From Flavobacterium lindanitolerans (GTDB lineage Bacteria; Bacteroidota; Bacteroidia; Flavobacteriales; Flavobacteriaceae), in assembly GCF_002846575.1 (NCBI RefSeq), contig NZ_PJND01000007.1, positions 434,001 to 498,000 on the forward strand: a stretch of 64,000 bases of DNA. The letters run 5' to 3'. Position 1 is the first letter of the stretch. Each line of letters starts with the position of its first letter. The notes under the pieces were generated by a model. It was given only the letters and a program-made list of their open reading frames with translations, was not told the origin of the DNA and did no database searches. Shown here one piece after another: positions 53,334-62,182 of the stretch. The position numbers and the translations under genes are program-made.

Positions 53334-56279
53334 GTGACGAAAAACTCTACTTCCGCTTTTAAGGTACTTTCATTACTATTCCTGTTTTCAATTCCCACAG
53401 TCGGTTTTAGTCAGGATAAAAATGATATCCAGCAAATTACCAAAGACTACGATTTAAAAAAACTAAAAGAATTAGAAGAAATTTATCGGAAAAAGGCTGC
53501 TTCTCAAAAACGGCAAGCCCTCAAGGCCGCTAAATTGAATAACTGGCCTGAATTTATTAAAAATGAAAACGGTACGGTTGACGAATTGATAAAGCTTACT
53601 CCAGACGGATTCCCTTTATATTATTCCGTAGACAATAGAAGTGCGGCCCGCTCAACAAGAACTAACTTTTTAAATACCGGAGGCGCTTTAGGATTAAATC
53701 TTGATGGCCAAGGTATGGTTGCCCGTGTTTGGGATGGCGGTAAGGTAAGAGCTTCGCATAGAGAATTTGGCGGCAGAATTACCGTGAATGATGCTGTTGC
53801 AAGCTCATCAGGAAATAACTTCCATGCAACACACGTTACAGGAACTATTGCTGCGACAGGTATTACTGCTAGTGCAAAAGGTATGGCGCCATTGGCACAG
53901 GTCAGGACTTTTAACTGGACGGATGATGAAAGTGAAGCTTTGGCTGAAATCCAATCCGGAATGCTACTTTCCAATCACTCTTATGGGGTGCCAATTGTCA
54001 ATAACGGACAATTTGTTCCAGCATGGTACATCGGAGCCTATACTACCGATGCCAGATCTTGGGATGAAATCGCTCATAATGCGCCTTATTACCTGATGGT
54101 GGCATCAGCAGGGAATAACGGAGAAGATGAAAATCCTCAGCCTATGGCAGCAGGTTATGATAAATTGACCGGAAATAAAACAGCAAAAAACAATCTTGTA
54201 GTTGCCAATGCTGAAGATGCAATAATTGCATCTAATGGTACCCTTACCAATGTCACGATTAATTCCGGCAGCAGCCAGGGACCAACTGATGATTTTAGAG
54301 TAAAACCAGATATTACCGGAAATGGAACAAGCTTATATTCTACTTTTGAAACATCAGATTCTGCTTATGGAACACTTACCGGAACTTCTATGGCTTCCCC
54401 AAACGTAATGGGGACATTATTGCTTTTGCAGCAATATTATAAGATAAAAAACAAACACTTTATGAAAGCGGCAACCCTAAAGGCTCTTGCCTGCCATACT
54501 GCCGATGATGTTGGAAGTACAGGACCGGACGCTTTTTTTGGATGGGGATTGCTAAATGCTAAAAAAGCGGCAGAAACCATCACAGCCAATGGATTGGGAA
54601 CTATCATTTCTGAAGAAACACTACAACAGGGGCAAACATTTACAATGACTGTAAATTCAAATGGCACAGAACCACTAGAAGCAACTATTGCATGGACCGA
54701 TGTTCCCGGAAATGTAAACAACGGCATTCTAAATAGCACAACACCCGTTTTAGTCAACGATTTGGATATTCGAATCACAAAAGGAACTTCTACTTATTTC
54801 CCTTGGAGATTGACAAGTGACCCTAACTCGGATGCGGCAAATGATGGTGATAATAAAGTTGATAATATTGAAAAAATAAGCATTCCTGCTACTGCAGGTA
54901 CTTACACAATAACGGTAACACACAAAGGAACTTTGGTACAAGGTCCTCAAAATTTTTCTCTTATTGTTACTGGCGTAAATTCAACTTTTTCGTTGACACC
55001 TCTTTCTGAAGACCAAACCGTATGTAGTAATAGTAATGCTGTATATAATTTCCAACATACTACTACCACATCAGAAAACACAAACTTTACAATACTAGGC
55101 CTTCCTGCAGGAGCTACCGGAAATTTAAGCGCCTCTTCTTCATCAATAAATGAAGCCCTGACAATGACAATTTCCAACCTGAATACTCTTCCTGCCGGCA
55201 ATTATACTATTGGTATCAGAGGTACCCGGGGAACAGATGTAGAAACAAAATATGTAAATCTAAAAGTCTATAACGACACTTTCCAAAATAGTACACTTTT
55301 GAGTCCGGCAAATAACACAAACGGTGTGGCGCCAACTGTACAATTGGATTGGGCACCTTCTGTAAATGCAGAATCTTATATTGTTCAGGTTGCAACCGAT
55401 TCTGGTTTTGGAACCCTGGTTGTCAATCAGGAAGTAACAGAAACCTCTTATTTTTTAAACAATCTTACACCGCAATACAACTATTATTGGCGAGTTCTTC
55501 CAAAAAACAGATGTGCAACCGCTACCACAAGTACGGTATATAATTTCCAAACCGGAGCTTTAAATTGTGGTCAGGTTTTTTCTGCGACAGATTTCTCAGA
55601 AGCAACAATTGCTGCTACAGCCAATGCTGTGGCTTCTGTTCCTGTTCTTGTTACCGGCGGCATGACAGTTGGACGACTAACGGCAACAATAGACATTTCT
55701 CATACCTATATTGAAGATATGACTATTTATTTGGAAGGGCCGGAAGCAATAGGCTCACCTTATATCAAATTATTTGAAGAACCTTGCGGTGATAATGATA
55801 ATATTGTAGCTACTCTAAGCGATGCAGGCATTGCTTTTTCATGTGGCGCAACAGCTCCTTCAATTTCCGGAACTGTCAAACCTTTGGAGCCTTTGAGCAA
55901 TTTTAATAATCTTCCTGCTGACGGTATCTGGACATTATATGCCATCGATAAATATAATGGCGATGGAGGTGTTATTAATAGTTTCAGTCTTAATTTCTGT
56001 AATGTTACTCCTTCCAGCCTTACTGTAGCAGACAGCCAATTAGCCAACATTTCTGTTTATCCGAATCCTTCAAAAGGAATCTTAAATGTAAACCTGCCTG
56101 CCAACTCCGGTAACACTACCTTATATCTGAACGATATCCAGGGAAGAAGAATACTCACGAAAGAAACCTCAAACACAAATGAGGTGCTCAATATTGATAA
56201 TTTTTCGGATGGAGTTTATATCCTTACTATCCAAAACGGAAACTTAAAAACAACGAAAAAGATTATTTTGAACCGATAA
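53334..56279 (+). CDS. Secreted S8 subtilisin-like protease with P-domain and T9SS type A sorting domain
   Basis: 981 residues from a GTG at 53334; this start yields a proper signal peptide (to about FSQ, residue 27) behind a good promoter. The S8 domain has the triad D134 ('VWDGGKV'), H167 ('HATHVTGTIAATG') and S352 ('LTGTSMASPNV'). Then come strand-rich domains, one FN3-like ('NGVAPTVQLDWAPSVNAESYIVQV'), a proprotein-convertase-type P domain (about 745-885, 'IDISHTYIEDMTIYLEGP', 'DGIWTLYAIDKYNGDGG'), and a ~75-residue type A C-terminal sorting domain ('ISVYPNPSKGILNV', 'DGVYILTI', 'KKIIL'). So it is exported across the outer membrane by the type IX system and probably digests environmental proteins. 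Confidence 0.95.
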   Translation: MTKNSTSAFKVLSLLFLFSIPTVGFSQDKNDIQQITKDYDLKKLKELEEIYRKKAASQKRQALKAAKLNNWPEFIKNENGTVDELIKLTPDGFPLYYSVDNRSAARSTRTNFLNTGGALGLNLDGQGMVARVWDGGKVRASHREFGGRITVNDAVASSSGNNFHATHVTGTIAATGITASAKGMAPLAQVRTFNWTDDESEALAEIQSGMLLSNHSYGVPIVNNGQFVPAWYIGAYTTDARSWDEIAHNAPYYLMVASAGNNGEDENPQPMAAGYDKLTGNKTAKNNLVVANAEDAIIASNGTLTNVTINSGSSQGPTDDFRVKPDITGNGTSLYSTFETSDSAYGTLTGTSMASPNVMGTLLLLQQYYKIKNKHFMKAATLKALACHTADDVGSTGPDAFFGWGLLNAKKAAETITANGLGTIISEETLQQGQTFTMTVNSNGTEPLEATIAWTDVPGNVNNGILNSTTPVLVNDLDIRITKGTSTYFPWRLTSDPNSDAANDGDNKVDNIEKISIPATAGTYTITVTHKGTLVQGPQNFSLIVTGVNSTFSLTPLSEDQTVCSNSNAVYNFQHTTTTSENTNFTILGLPAGATGNLSASSSSINEALTMTISNLNTLPAGNYTIGIRGTRGTDVETKYVNLKVYNDTFQNSTLLSPANNTNGVAPTVQLDWAPSVNAESYIVQVATDSGFGTLVVNQEVTETSYFLNNLTPQYNYYWRVLPKNRCATATTSTVYNFQTGALNCGQVFSATDFSEATIAATANAVASVPVLVTGGMTVGRLTATIDISHTYIEDMTIYLEGPEAIGSPYIKLFEEPCGDNDNIVATLSDAGIAFSCGATAPSISGTVKPLEPLSNFNNLPADGIWTLYAIDKYNGDGGVINSFSLNFCNVTPSSLTVADSQLANISVYPNPSKGILNVNLPANSGNTTLYLNDIQGRRILTKETSNTNEVLNIDNFSDGVYILTIQNGNLKTTKKIILNR

Positions 56280-56314
56280 TCGAATTTATTTTAAAAACAT
56301 AAATACCTGATAAT

Positions 56315-56350
56315 AATCCCGATAGAAAAAAATATCGGGATTTTTCTTTT
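56315..56350 (+). terminator. Terminator after the subtilase gene
   Basis: Arms 56315-56324 and 56333-56342 (AATCCCGATA / TATCGGGATT) followed by TTTCTTTT. Confidence 0.85.
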
Positions 56351-56473
56351 TAAAGATGTTAGTTACAAAAAGTTTTGGCATATAAATTGGATAGCTATCA
56401 ATAACCTTGATTTTTTAAGGTTCGAAAAAGCTGAAAATCGAAAGAGTAGGCAAAATTTTAATTCTTTTGAATC

Positions 56474-57091
56474 ATGAAAAAAATTACTCTCTTAGTGGCT
56501 AGCATTTTATTCGTTGGAAACATAGCGAATGCAGAAACAACTCATTATTTGGGTGAAAAAAATTTTAGTGCAAACCTTGATATGGACGAACCAATTGCTT
56601 TCGTCGAAAGAGGAATTACCTTTTACGTATTTCCTGACGGGCAATTCGATTTTAATACAGAGCCAACCGTTGCTAATGACGTGTTCTATTATAAAAGCAG
56701 CAGAAGAAGTTCTAGTGCCAATGTAAATACAACGTATGGTGCTCCGGGAGTACGAAACGGGCAAGGTGTAAAAATTGAACATGACAGCCAGGGCAGAATC
56801 AGAAGAGTTGGGAACGTATTCGTAAACTACGATGCTTATAACAGAATCAAAAGAATAGGTACGGTTTATATGAGCTATAACCGTTATGCCCTATCTCAAA
56901 TTGGCGGACTGCAGCTTATTTACAACCGTCGCGGTGAAATTATTGATATGGTGGGAAGTGTTAAGGCTAATGATTATGCCGAAAATAATGGAAACTATTA
57001 TTACGGAAGCGGAAGCGGTTACCAATATGGGAATAACAACAATAATAACTATTATTACAGAACAGAAAAAACGCCTGAAAAAGAAAAATAA
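56474..57091 (+). CDS. Exported protein of unknown function with Tyr/Arg repeats
   Basis: 205 residues with a signal peptide ending near ANA (residue 20). The middle (about 100-165) repeats a short motif of the form I-x-R-(I/V)-G-x-V-(F/Y)-(V/M)-x-Y-(D/N)-x-(Y), seen at 'RIRRVGNVFVNYDAYN', 'RIKRIGTVYMSYNRY' and 'GGLQLIYNRR', resembling YD-type strands. A C-terminal low-complexity Tyr/Asn/Gly stretch and a charged end follow. No known family assigned. It has no close partner and ends at a bidirectional terminator. Confidence 0.7.
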   Translation: MKKITLLVASILFVGNIANAETTHYLGEKNFSANLDMDEPIAFVERGITFYVFPDGQFDFNTEPTVANDVFYYKSSRRSSSANVNTTYGAPGVRNGQGVKIEHDSQGRIRRVGNVFVNYDAYNRIKRIGTVYMSYNRYALSQIGGLQLIYNRRGEIIDMVGSVKANDYAENNGNYYYGSGSGYQYGNNNNNNYYYRTEKTPEKEK

Positions 57092-57110
57092 AATGCTCTG
57101 AAAAAGAAAA

Positions 57111-57135
57111 AGCCTTGGAATTCCAAGGCTTTTTT
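57111..57135. terminator. Bidirectional terminator between convergent genes
   Basis: Perfect 20-bp palindrome 57111-57130 (AGCCTTGGAA / TTCCAAGGCT) with an A-run before and a T-run after. Confidence 0.9.
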
Positions 57136-57137
57136 AT

Positions 57138-57851
57138 TTATATGTGAATTATTTCTTCTTCTATCAATAAGTCCTCACGCCTGAAGCGTAACAGGATTTG
57201 TGCAACAGTAATCACGTCCTTTTCACAATAGGTAATGATTCTGTCAATGTCTTTTTCAACATAATACACATGACCCACATCGCTTCCGCTAATATCGTCT
57301 TTTGGCGATGGGATGCCTAAGATTTTTGCCATCAATTTTAAGGAAGTATAATGTTTGAAATCGCCAAACTTCCATAATTCCATTGTGTCTAAATGCGGGA
57401 TTTCCCAAGGTTTCTTACCGAAAAGGTTCAGCTTACCCGGAATTTTTACCTGATTGATAATCATCCTCCTTGCAATAAAAGGAAAATCAAATTCTTTGGC
57501 ATTATGACCACATAAAATATGCTGTGGCTGTGCAAAATAGTTCTCCAGAAGATTGGTAAAATCTCCCAGTATTTTCTTCTCATCACCAAAAAAGGAAGTA
57601 ACCCTGAAATGGCGTATATCTCCCTTAAATGTAAAATATCCGACGGATATGCATACTATTTTTCCAAATTCGGCCCAGATTCCGGCACGGTCATAAAACT
57701 CTTCTGCCGTAAATTGCTCTTTCCTCTGGTATTGTGTTTTTAAATCAAATAGTTCCTTTTTTTCTTCGTCTAACGCAGTAAAGGTTTCTTCTTCCGGAAC
57801 GGTTTCAATATCCAAAAAAAGAATGTTTTCCAGATTAATTTTTTCTATCAT
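57138..57851 (-). CDS. Predicted 3'-5' exonuclease of the PolB-exonuclease-like family
   Basis: 237 residues with DEDD exonuclease motifs: D14-I-E16 in 'ILFLDIETVPEEE', the second Asp in 'CGHNAKEFDFPFIARRM', 'PHLDTMELWKFGD', and the last Asp in 'YCEKDVITVAQILLRF'. It matches the DNA_pol_B_exo2 family, predicted nucleases acting on DNA or RNA. It starts 17 bp inside the end of the serine hydrolase gene, so the two are translationally coupled. Confidence 0.92.
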   Translation of the reverse strand: MIEKINLENILFLDIETVPEEETFTALDEEKKELFDLKTQYQRKEQFTAEEFYDRAGIWAEFGKIVCISVGYFTFKGDIRHFRVTSFFGDEKKILGDFTNLLENYFAQPQHILCGHNAKEFDFPFIARRMIINQVKIPGKLNLFGKKPWEIPHLDTMELWKFGDFKHYTSLKLMAKILGIPSPKDDISGSDVGHVYYVEKDIDRIITYCEKDVITVAQILLRFRREDLLIEEEIIHI

Positions 57852-58995
57852 GGCTTATCATTTCGTAGGTCTCATCAATATATACATAAAAATCATTCCT
57901 GTGGAAATTCCCATCGGCTCTTTCGTCCCTGTTGCGACCTAACCGTACAATTATCAGGTCGTCTTTTGGAATTACGATAACATATTGTCCCAAATGTCCC
58001 TGCATATAATAAATCTGCTTGTCCCTATAATCGCTTATCCACCAACCGTAACCGTACATTGGCGCATCTGCAAATCTTGGCGTAACGCATTTTTCCACAA
58101 AAGCGGAATCCAGAATCTGTTTGCCATTCCATTTTCCATGCTGCTTGTATAATTTCCCGAAACGGGCAAAATCTCTCGCATTGCTTGCAATACAGCAATA
58201 TGCCTTTTCAACTCCATCCGGACGGTCAATTTGCCAAAGCGCTTCGTGTTCTGCTCCCAAAGGTTTCCAGAATTGTTCCGAAACATAATCGGCAAGATGT
58301 TCGCCCGTTGCTTTTTCAATTACCATAGACAGGAGTTGTGTGTTTCCACTCAAATATTTGAATTCTTTTCCCGGTTCTCCCACAACTTTCAAGCCCAGCA
58401 TCAAATCTGTAAGGTTGTCGTCAAAATAGGCTCTGGTTGTAATTGAAAAAGGACTGTAATAGGACTCGTCCCAATCCAGACCTGATGCCATTGATGACAA
58501 ATCGCCAACCGTCATCTTATCGCCATATTTTCCGGCATATTCAGGGAAAAAATCGGTTACTTTCTGGTCCAGGCTTTTAATTTTTCCTTGCATGATTGCC
58601 TTACCTAAAGCAGCAGTAACAATACTTTTTGCCATAGAAAAGGAATTCGATTTGCTGTCTTTGTCATATCCATCGTAATAGCTTTCATACCAAATACTAT
58701 CATTCTTGATGATTAGAAAAGCGACTGTTTCAAATTTCTTATGGGTTTCTTCCAGTATATCGGTTGGTTTTTGCTTGTTATACTCTTTGCTGATTGCCCA
58801 GGACTGACCTGTTCCTTTCTTGATTTCGCGATTTGGAAATTCGGTATAATCTTCAAGGAAAGCCGTTTTCTCTCCCTTCAGATACGTAATCCTGACAGCA
58901 CGTATAAGATAGTCGAGATTAAAAATATACAGCAACAGAATAAGGGTTGTCAATACAATTGCAAACCACAAAAGGAATTTTTTCAGAAATCTCAT
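57835..58995 (-). CDS. Membrane-anchored serine hydrolase (beta-lactamase/DD-peptidase fold)
   Basis: 386 residues. One N-terminal helix (about 5-27) anchors it, the rest being periplasmic. The class C beta-lactamase-like motifs are S120-M-A-K123 in 'SNSFSMAKSIVTAALG', 'LDWDESYYSP', the Tyr-containing 'YLSGNTQLLSMVIEKATG', and 'YMQGHLGQYVIVIP'. The pattern 'YLSGN' and 'GHLGQ' is closer to 6-aminohexanoate-dimer hydrolase or EstB-like esterases than to true beta-lactamases, so antibiotic resistance is not implied. The 3' end overlaps the exonuclease gene by 17 bp. Confidence 0.9.
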   Translation of the reverse strand: MRFLKKFLLWFAIVLTTLILLLYIFNLDYLIRAVRITYLKGEKTAFLEDYTEFPNREIKKGTGQSWAISKEYNKQKPTDILEETHKKFETVAFLIIKNDSIWYESYYDGYDKDSKSNSFSMAKSIVTAALGKAIMQGKIKSLDQKVTDFFPEYAGKYGDKMTVGDLSSMASGLDWDESYYSPFSITTRAYFDDNLTDLMLGLKVVGEPGKEFKYLSGNTQLLSMVIEKATGEHLADYVSEQFWKPLGAEHEALWQIDRPDGVEKAYCCIASNARDFARFGKLYKQHGKWNGKQILDSAFVEKCVTPRFADAPMYGYGWWISDYRDKQIYYMQGHLGQYVIVIPKDDLIIVRLGRNRDERADGNFHRNDFYVYIDETYEMISHDRKN

Positions 58996-59014
58996 ACCGC
59001 TTTACTTATTAGTT

Positions 59015-59488
59015 TTAGAATAAACTTTGCTGCTTTACCGGATTTTCATGTTCCAGAAGCCATTTTTTCCTCCATAATCCTCCTGCATATCCTGTGAGCG
59101 AACCATCAGAGCCAATAACACGATGGCAGGGAACTGCTATCCAAAGCGGATTTCTTCCGTTTGCAGAAGCTACGGCACGAATAGCCTTGACATCACCCAA
59201 CCGGATAGAAAATTCCTGATAAGACAAAGTTTTTCCAAAAGGAATTTCGAGCAGACCTTTCCATACTTTTTTCTGGAATTCTGTGCCCGACGGGTTCATT
59301 TTAAAAGTAAAATCTTTTCTTTTGCCATCAAAATAATCTTGCAATTGGTGTACGGCTTCCTGAAGTTCTGGAGGAATAGCCTTAGAAACAGGGCTTCCTT
59401 TGTCTAATGCCAAAATACTGGATATTCCGTTTTCATCGCCGCTAATTTCAGCAATGCCCAATGGCGTATTGATGTAGGCTTGTAACAT
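59015..59488 (-). CDS. ogt: Methylated-DNA--protein-cysteine methyltransferase
   Basis: 157 residues. The suicide alkyl acceptor C121 lies in P-C-H-R-V, preceded by 'RAVASANGRNPLWIAVPCHRV'-type helix-turn-helix ('FQKKVWKGLLEIPFGKTLSYQEF') and followed by 'GSLTGYAGGLWRKKWLLEHE'. It removes O6-alkyl groups from guanine. Stand-alone Ogt type without an Ada domain. It is transcribed in the same direction as the serine hydrolase gene, 19 bp ahead of it. Confidence 0.95.
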   Translation of the reverse strand: MLQAYINTPLGIAEISGDENGISSILALDKGSPVSKAIPPELQEAVHQLQDYFDGKRKDFTFKMNPSGTEFQKKVWKGLLEIPFGKTLSYQEFSIRLGDVKAIRAVASANGRNPLWIAVPCHRVIGSDGSLTGYAGGLWRKKWLLEHENPVKQQSLF

Positions 59489-59559
59489 GGAGGATTATTT
59501 AAAATCTAAAGTTATGAAAAAAAACTTTCGGATTTAAAGCAGGCTGTAAAGTAGGTTTG

Positions 59560-60243
59560 CTATTCCATTACCAGCTTGAAGCCTATTCTTGGGATGTTTT
59601 CAATTCTTACACTATTTTCTTCTTTGAAAATTTTTCGAAGACGTGAGATAAATACGTCGAGGCTTCTGCCCATAAAATAGTCATCGTCTCCCCACAGGGC
59701 TGTAAGGATTCTTTCGCGCTTCAGTATCTCATTCTTATTGTCTAAAAACAGCTTCAACAAAGCAGATTCCCGTTCTGTCAGGTTTACTTTTTCGGCATTC
59801 CTTGTCAGGCAATAATCATTGGGAAAAAAGAGAAAACTTCCAATCTCATAACTTTTCTGGATTACTATTGGAGCTTTGGAACTTCTTTTCAGAAAGACTT
59901 CTATTTTCAGGCTCAATTCCTCGAGACTGAAAGGCTTAACTAAAAAATCATCTGCTCCCAGTTTTAAGCCTTTAATACGGTCTTCTTTTAAAGATTTGGC
60001 AGAAAGGAACAGTATGGGTATTTCAGCATTGGCATTCCGTATCTCCTGTGCAATTTCAAAACCGTCTTTTTTAGGAAGCATGACGTCCAGAATACACAGG
60101 TCATAATTGTCTTTATGAAAATTTTTTACAGCTTCTGCACCATCCGAAAAGTGAGTGATGTCATAAAACTGTTCCAAATAATCTACAGTCAAAAACGCCA
60201 GGGTAGCATCGTCTTCTACATAAAAAATTTTGCTTTTTGCCAT
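59560..60243 (-). CDS. OmpR-family response regulator (RprY-like)
   Basis: 227 residues. The receiver domain has the acidic pair D11/D12, the phospho-acceptor D53 in 'CILDVMLPKKDGF', Ser in 'ILFLSAKS' and Lys in 'FLVKPFSLEEL'. The C-terminal winged helix has 'NLTERESALLKLFLDNKNEILKRERILTALWGDDDYFMGRSLDVFISRLRKIF'. The 'W-G-D-D-D-Y-F-M-G-R-S' stretch is shared with RprY of Bacteroides and Porphyromonas. It lies 4 bp after the kinase gene and forms a two-component system with it. Confidence 0.94.
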   Translation of the reverse strand: MAKSKIFYVEDDATLAFLTVDYLEQFYDITHFSDGAEAVKNFHKDNYDLCILDVMLPKKDGFEIAQEIRNANAEIPILFLSAKSLKEDRIKGLKLGADDFLVKPFSLEELSLKIEVFLKRSSKAPIVIQKSYEIGSFLFFPNDYCLTRNAEKVNLTERESALLKLFLDNKNEILKRERILTALWGDDDYFMGRSLDVFISRLRKIFKEENSVRIENIPRIGFKLVME

Positions 60244-60247
60244 ATAT

Positions 60248-61507
60248 CTATTTCGGAATACTGATTGTTACTGTTATGCCGTTATCCGGATTATTTTTAA
60301 CATTTATTTTCCATCGATGTAAGGTGCAGATTTTCTTTACGTAGAAAAGTCCTAATCCAAAGCCGCCAACTTCATTTCTTTTTGCACTTGAAATGCGATA
60401 GAATTTATCAAAAATAGCATTTAATTCGGGAGTTTCAATACCAATTCCGTTGTCTATAAATTCGAGTTTGGCTTCTTTTTGATTTTCGGTAATTACTATT
60501 AGTATTTTTGGAGTCGAGTCATTGTATTTTATGGCGTTATCCAAAATATTATAGACCACATTCGAAAAGTGAAATTCATCTGCAACGATTGGATATTCTG
60601 TCCTGTCACTTTGGATTTCAATCGAAATTTCCTTGCCATATTTAAGCAATATGGTTTCTTTTGCCAGGCTTATGACGTCAAACATATTGAATCTGGTTTT
60701 TTCCAGTTCCAGCATATGCGAATCGCTTTTGGCAATATGCAGGATTTTTTCAATATGCTGATTTAGCTTATTACTCTGTTCAATTATAATCTGTACGTAT
60801 TTGGAAAGTTTCGGGTTTTTGGTAATTTCTTCCTGACTTTTGGCATAATTCGATGCTATAAGAATTGAAGATATTGGAGTCTTGAATTCGTGTGTCATAT
60901 TATTGATAAAATCCGTCTGGAGTTCTGTATATTTTTTCTGTTTAATCAGAAGCAACACGGAATAAACATAAATTACCAGAACCAGCACGAGAACACCGGT
61001 ATAAATCCAATATTGCTGGAGCGAAGTAATATAATTGTATTTCAGTTGTGGAAAACGGATTGCAAAATAATAAACGAGACCTTCTTTTTTGGTAAAGCAT
61101 TTTTCACATCGCGGTGCTTTTTTATCAGATGAGGAAACGTATTTTCCGTACATCATTTCGTCCGAGCTGCAATCATAAATAGCATATTCATAATCAATAT
61201 TCAGCTTTACTTTCTGGAATTCGGTCTTCAGATAATATTCCAACACCGAAGCCTCAAAAACATCATCGACATTTACGATATAATAATCGTCGGTAATCTT
61301 TTTTATCTGGCTGGTTACAGGAACTTCGGTCTTATTGTCTTTATGAATTTTGGCTACCACATCCTGCAAAGCGAAATGAATCTTTTCGCTAAATTCTTTT
61401 TTCTCAAACGCATAGGCCTGTGACAAGGTTAGCAACTGCATAAACAAAACGCCTACGATTGCCAATAGCCCGATGAAGATAATAATATTTAATCTGTTGA
61501 ATTTCAA
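60248..61507 (-). CDS. Sensor histidine kinase (RprX-like)
   Basis: 419 residues. Start codon TTG at 61507; the upstream ATG is out of frame. Two membrane helices (about 7-27 and 165-190) bracket a periplasmic sensor domain with a Cys pair (C138ish 'RCEKCFTKKEG'). The kinase core has H206 in 'NNMTHEFKTPISSILIA', the N box 'NVVYNILDNAIKYN', 'IDNGIGIE' and 'GGFGLGLFYVKKI'. RprX homologues respond to envelope or redox stress in other Bacteroidota. The promoter region holds helix-phased repeats that may be the partner regulator's own binding sites. Confidence 0.93.
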   Translation of the reverse strand: MKFNRLNIIIFIGLLAIVGVLFMQLLTLSQAYAFEKKEFSEKIHFALQDVVAKIHKDNKTEVPVTSQIKKITDDYYIVNVDDVFEASVLEYYLKTEFQKVKLNIDYEYAIYDCSSDEMMYGKYVSSSDKKAPRCEKCFTKKEGLVYYFAIRFPQLKYNYITSLQQYWIYTGVLVLVLVIYVYSVLLLIKQKKYTELQTDFINNMTHEFKTPISSILIASNYAKSQEEITKNPKLSKYVQIIIEQSNKLNQHIEKILHIAKSDSHMLELEKTRFNMFDVISLAKETILLKYGKEISIEIQSDRTEYPIVADEFHFSNVVYNILDNAIKYNDSTPKILIVITENQKEAKLEFIDNGIGIETPELNAIFDKFYRISSAKRNEVGGFGLGLFYVKKICTLHRWKINVKNNPDNGITVTISIPK

Positions 61508-61564
61508 TACATGAAGTGTTAATAGAGCACGATATTACTATAAATTAGACTGCGAAACAACCCG

Positions 61565-61601
61565 TTAACAAGTCATTAACAAGAGTTGCGAAATGCTTAA
61601 C
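61565..61601. promoter_or_regulatory. Helix-phased TTAAC(AAG) direct repeats, candidate response-regulator sites
   Basis: TTAACAAG occurs at 61565-61572 and 61576-61583, 11 bp apart, and TTAAC again at 61597-61601, 21 bp later, that is one and two helical turns. TGCGAAA flanks the set at 61551-61557 and 61587-61593. OmpR-family regulators bind tandem direct repeats with this spacing. The site lies between the kinase gene and the divergent DUF1573 gene. Confidence 0.55.
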
Positions 61602-61622
61602 ATCTTTCTTAAAAAAACTAAA

Positions 61623-61630
61623 TACATTTG
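61623..61630 (+). promoter_or_regulatory. Promoter -7 element for the DUF1573 gene
   Basis: TACATTTG matches TAnnTTTG, 59 bp upstream of the ATG at 61690, leaving a leader of about 50 nt. The repeats at 61565-61601 lie in the -35 region and above. Confidence 0.5.
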
Positions 61631-61689
61631 TATTGTTCATTTGAAACACCAATCACGAAATCTAAATTAATTTAAAATTTATCTGATTT

Positions 61690-62130
61690 ATGAAAACATT
61701 AAAATTATCATTTTTTGCTCTAGCTGGTGCTTTATTGCTAAGCGCTTCTTCTTTTGCTCAAACGGCTGCTCCTGCAAAAGCGCAACCTGCTCCTGCAAAA
61801 CAAGCTGCAAAAGCATCTGGAGTAACCTGGACATCTGATGTTCATGATTTTGGAGATATCCAAAAAGGAAAACCGGCTTCTTTTGATTTTACTTTCAAAA
61901 ACACTACAAAACAAACTGTATTGATTACGAATGTAAAAGCTTCTTGCGGTTGTACAGCAACAAATTATACAAAAACTCCTATCAAACCAGGAGAAACTGC
62001 CAGCATCACTGCTACTTATAATGCCGCTTCACCTGGCCCATTCTCAAAATCTGTTACAGTAACAACTAACGATACTGAAACTCCAAAGATTTTGACTATC
62101 AAAGGAAAAGTTATCGAGCCACAATCATAA
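61690..62130 (+). CDS. Exported DUF1573 domain protein
   Basis: 146 residues. Signal peptide to about ASSFAQ (23), an Ala/Pro/Lys-rich linker with repeated 'PAKAQPAPAKQAAK' (25-42), then one DUF1573 Ig-like domain ('HDFGDIQKGKPASFDFTFKNTTKQTVLITNVKASCGCTATNYTKTPIKPGETASI') containing the C-G-C pair of the family and ending 'ILTIKGKV'. Periplasmic or surface-exposed; no enzymatic role is known for the family. It is divergent from the two-component operon and shares the regulatory region with it. Confidence 0.9.
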   Translation: MKTLKLSFFALAGALLLSASSFAQTAAPAKAQPAPAKQAAKASGVTWTSDVHDFGDIQKGKPASFDFTFKNTTKQTVLITNVKASCGCTATNYTKTPIKPGETASITATYNAASPGPFSKSVTVTTNDTETPKILTIKGKVIEPQS

Positions 62131-62153
62131 TTGTGACCCGTTCTAAAAATAAG

Positions 62154-62182
62154 AAAGCCATCTCAAGAGATGGCTTTTTTTA
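62154..62182. terminator. Bidirectional terminator between DUF1573 and cytochrome c genes
   Basis: Arms 62154-62164 and 62167-62177 (AAAGCCATCTC / GAGATGGCTTT) followed by TTTTT; overlaps the stop of the cytochrome gene. Confidence 0.88.

Noticed and set aside
58155..58995. Serine hydrolase as a beta-lactamase resistance gene
   Set aside because: Motifs fit esterase or dimer-hydrolase-like members better; no resistance context or mobile element.
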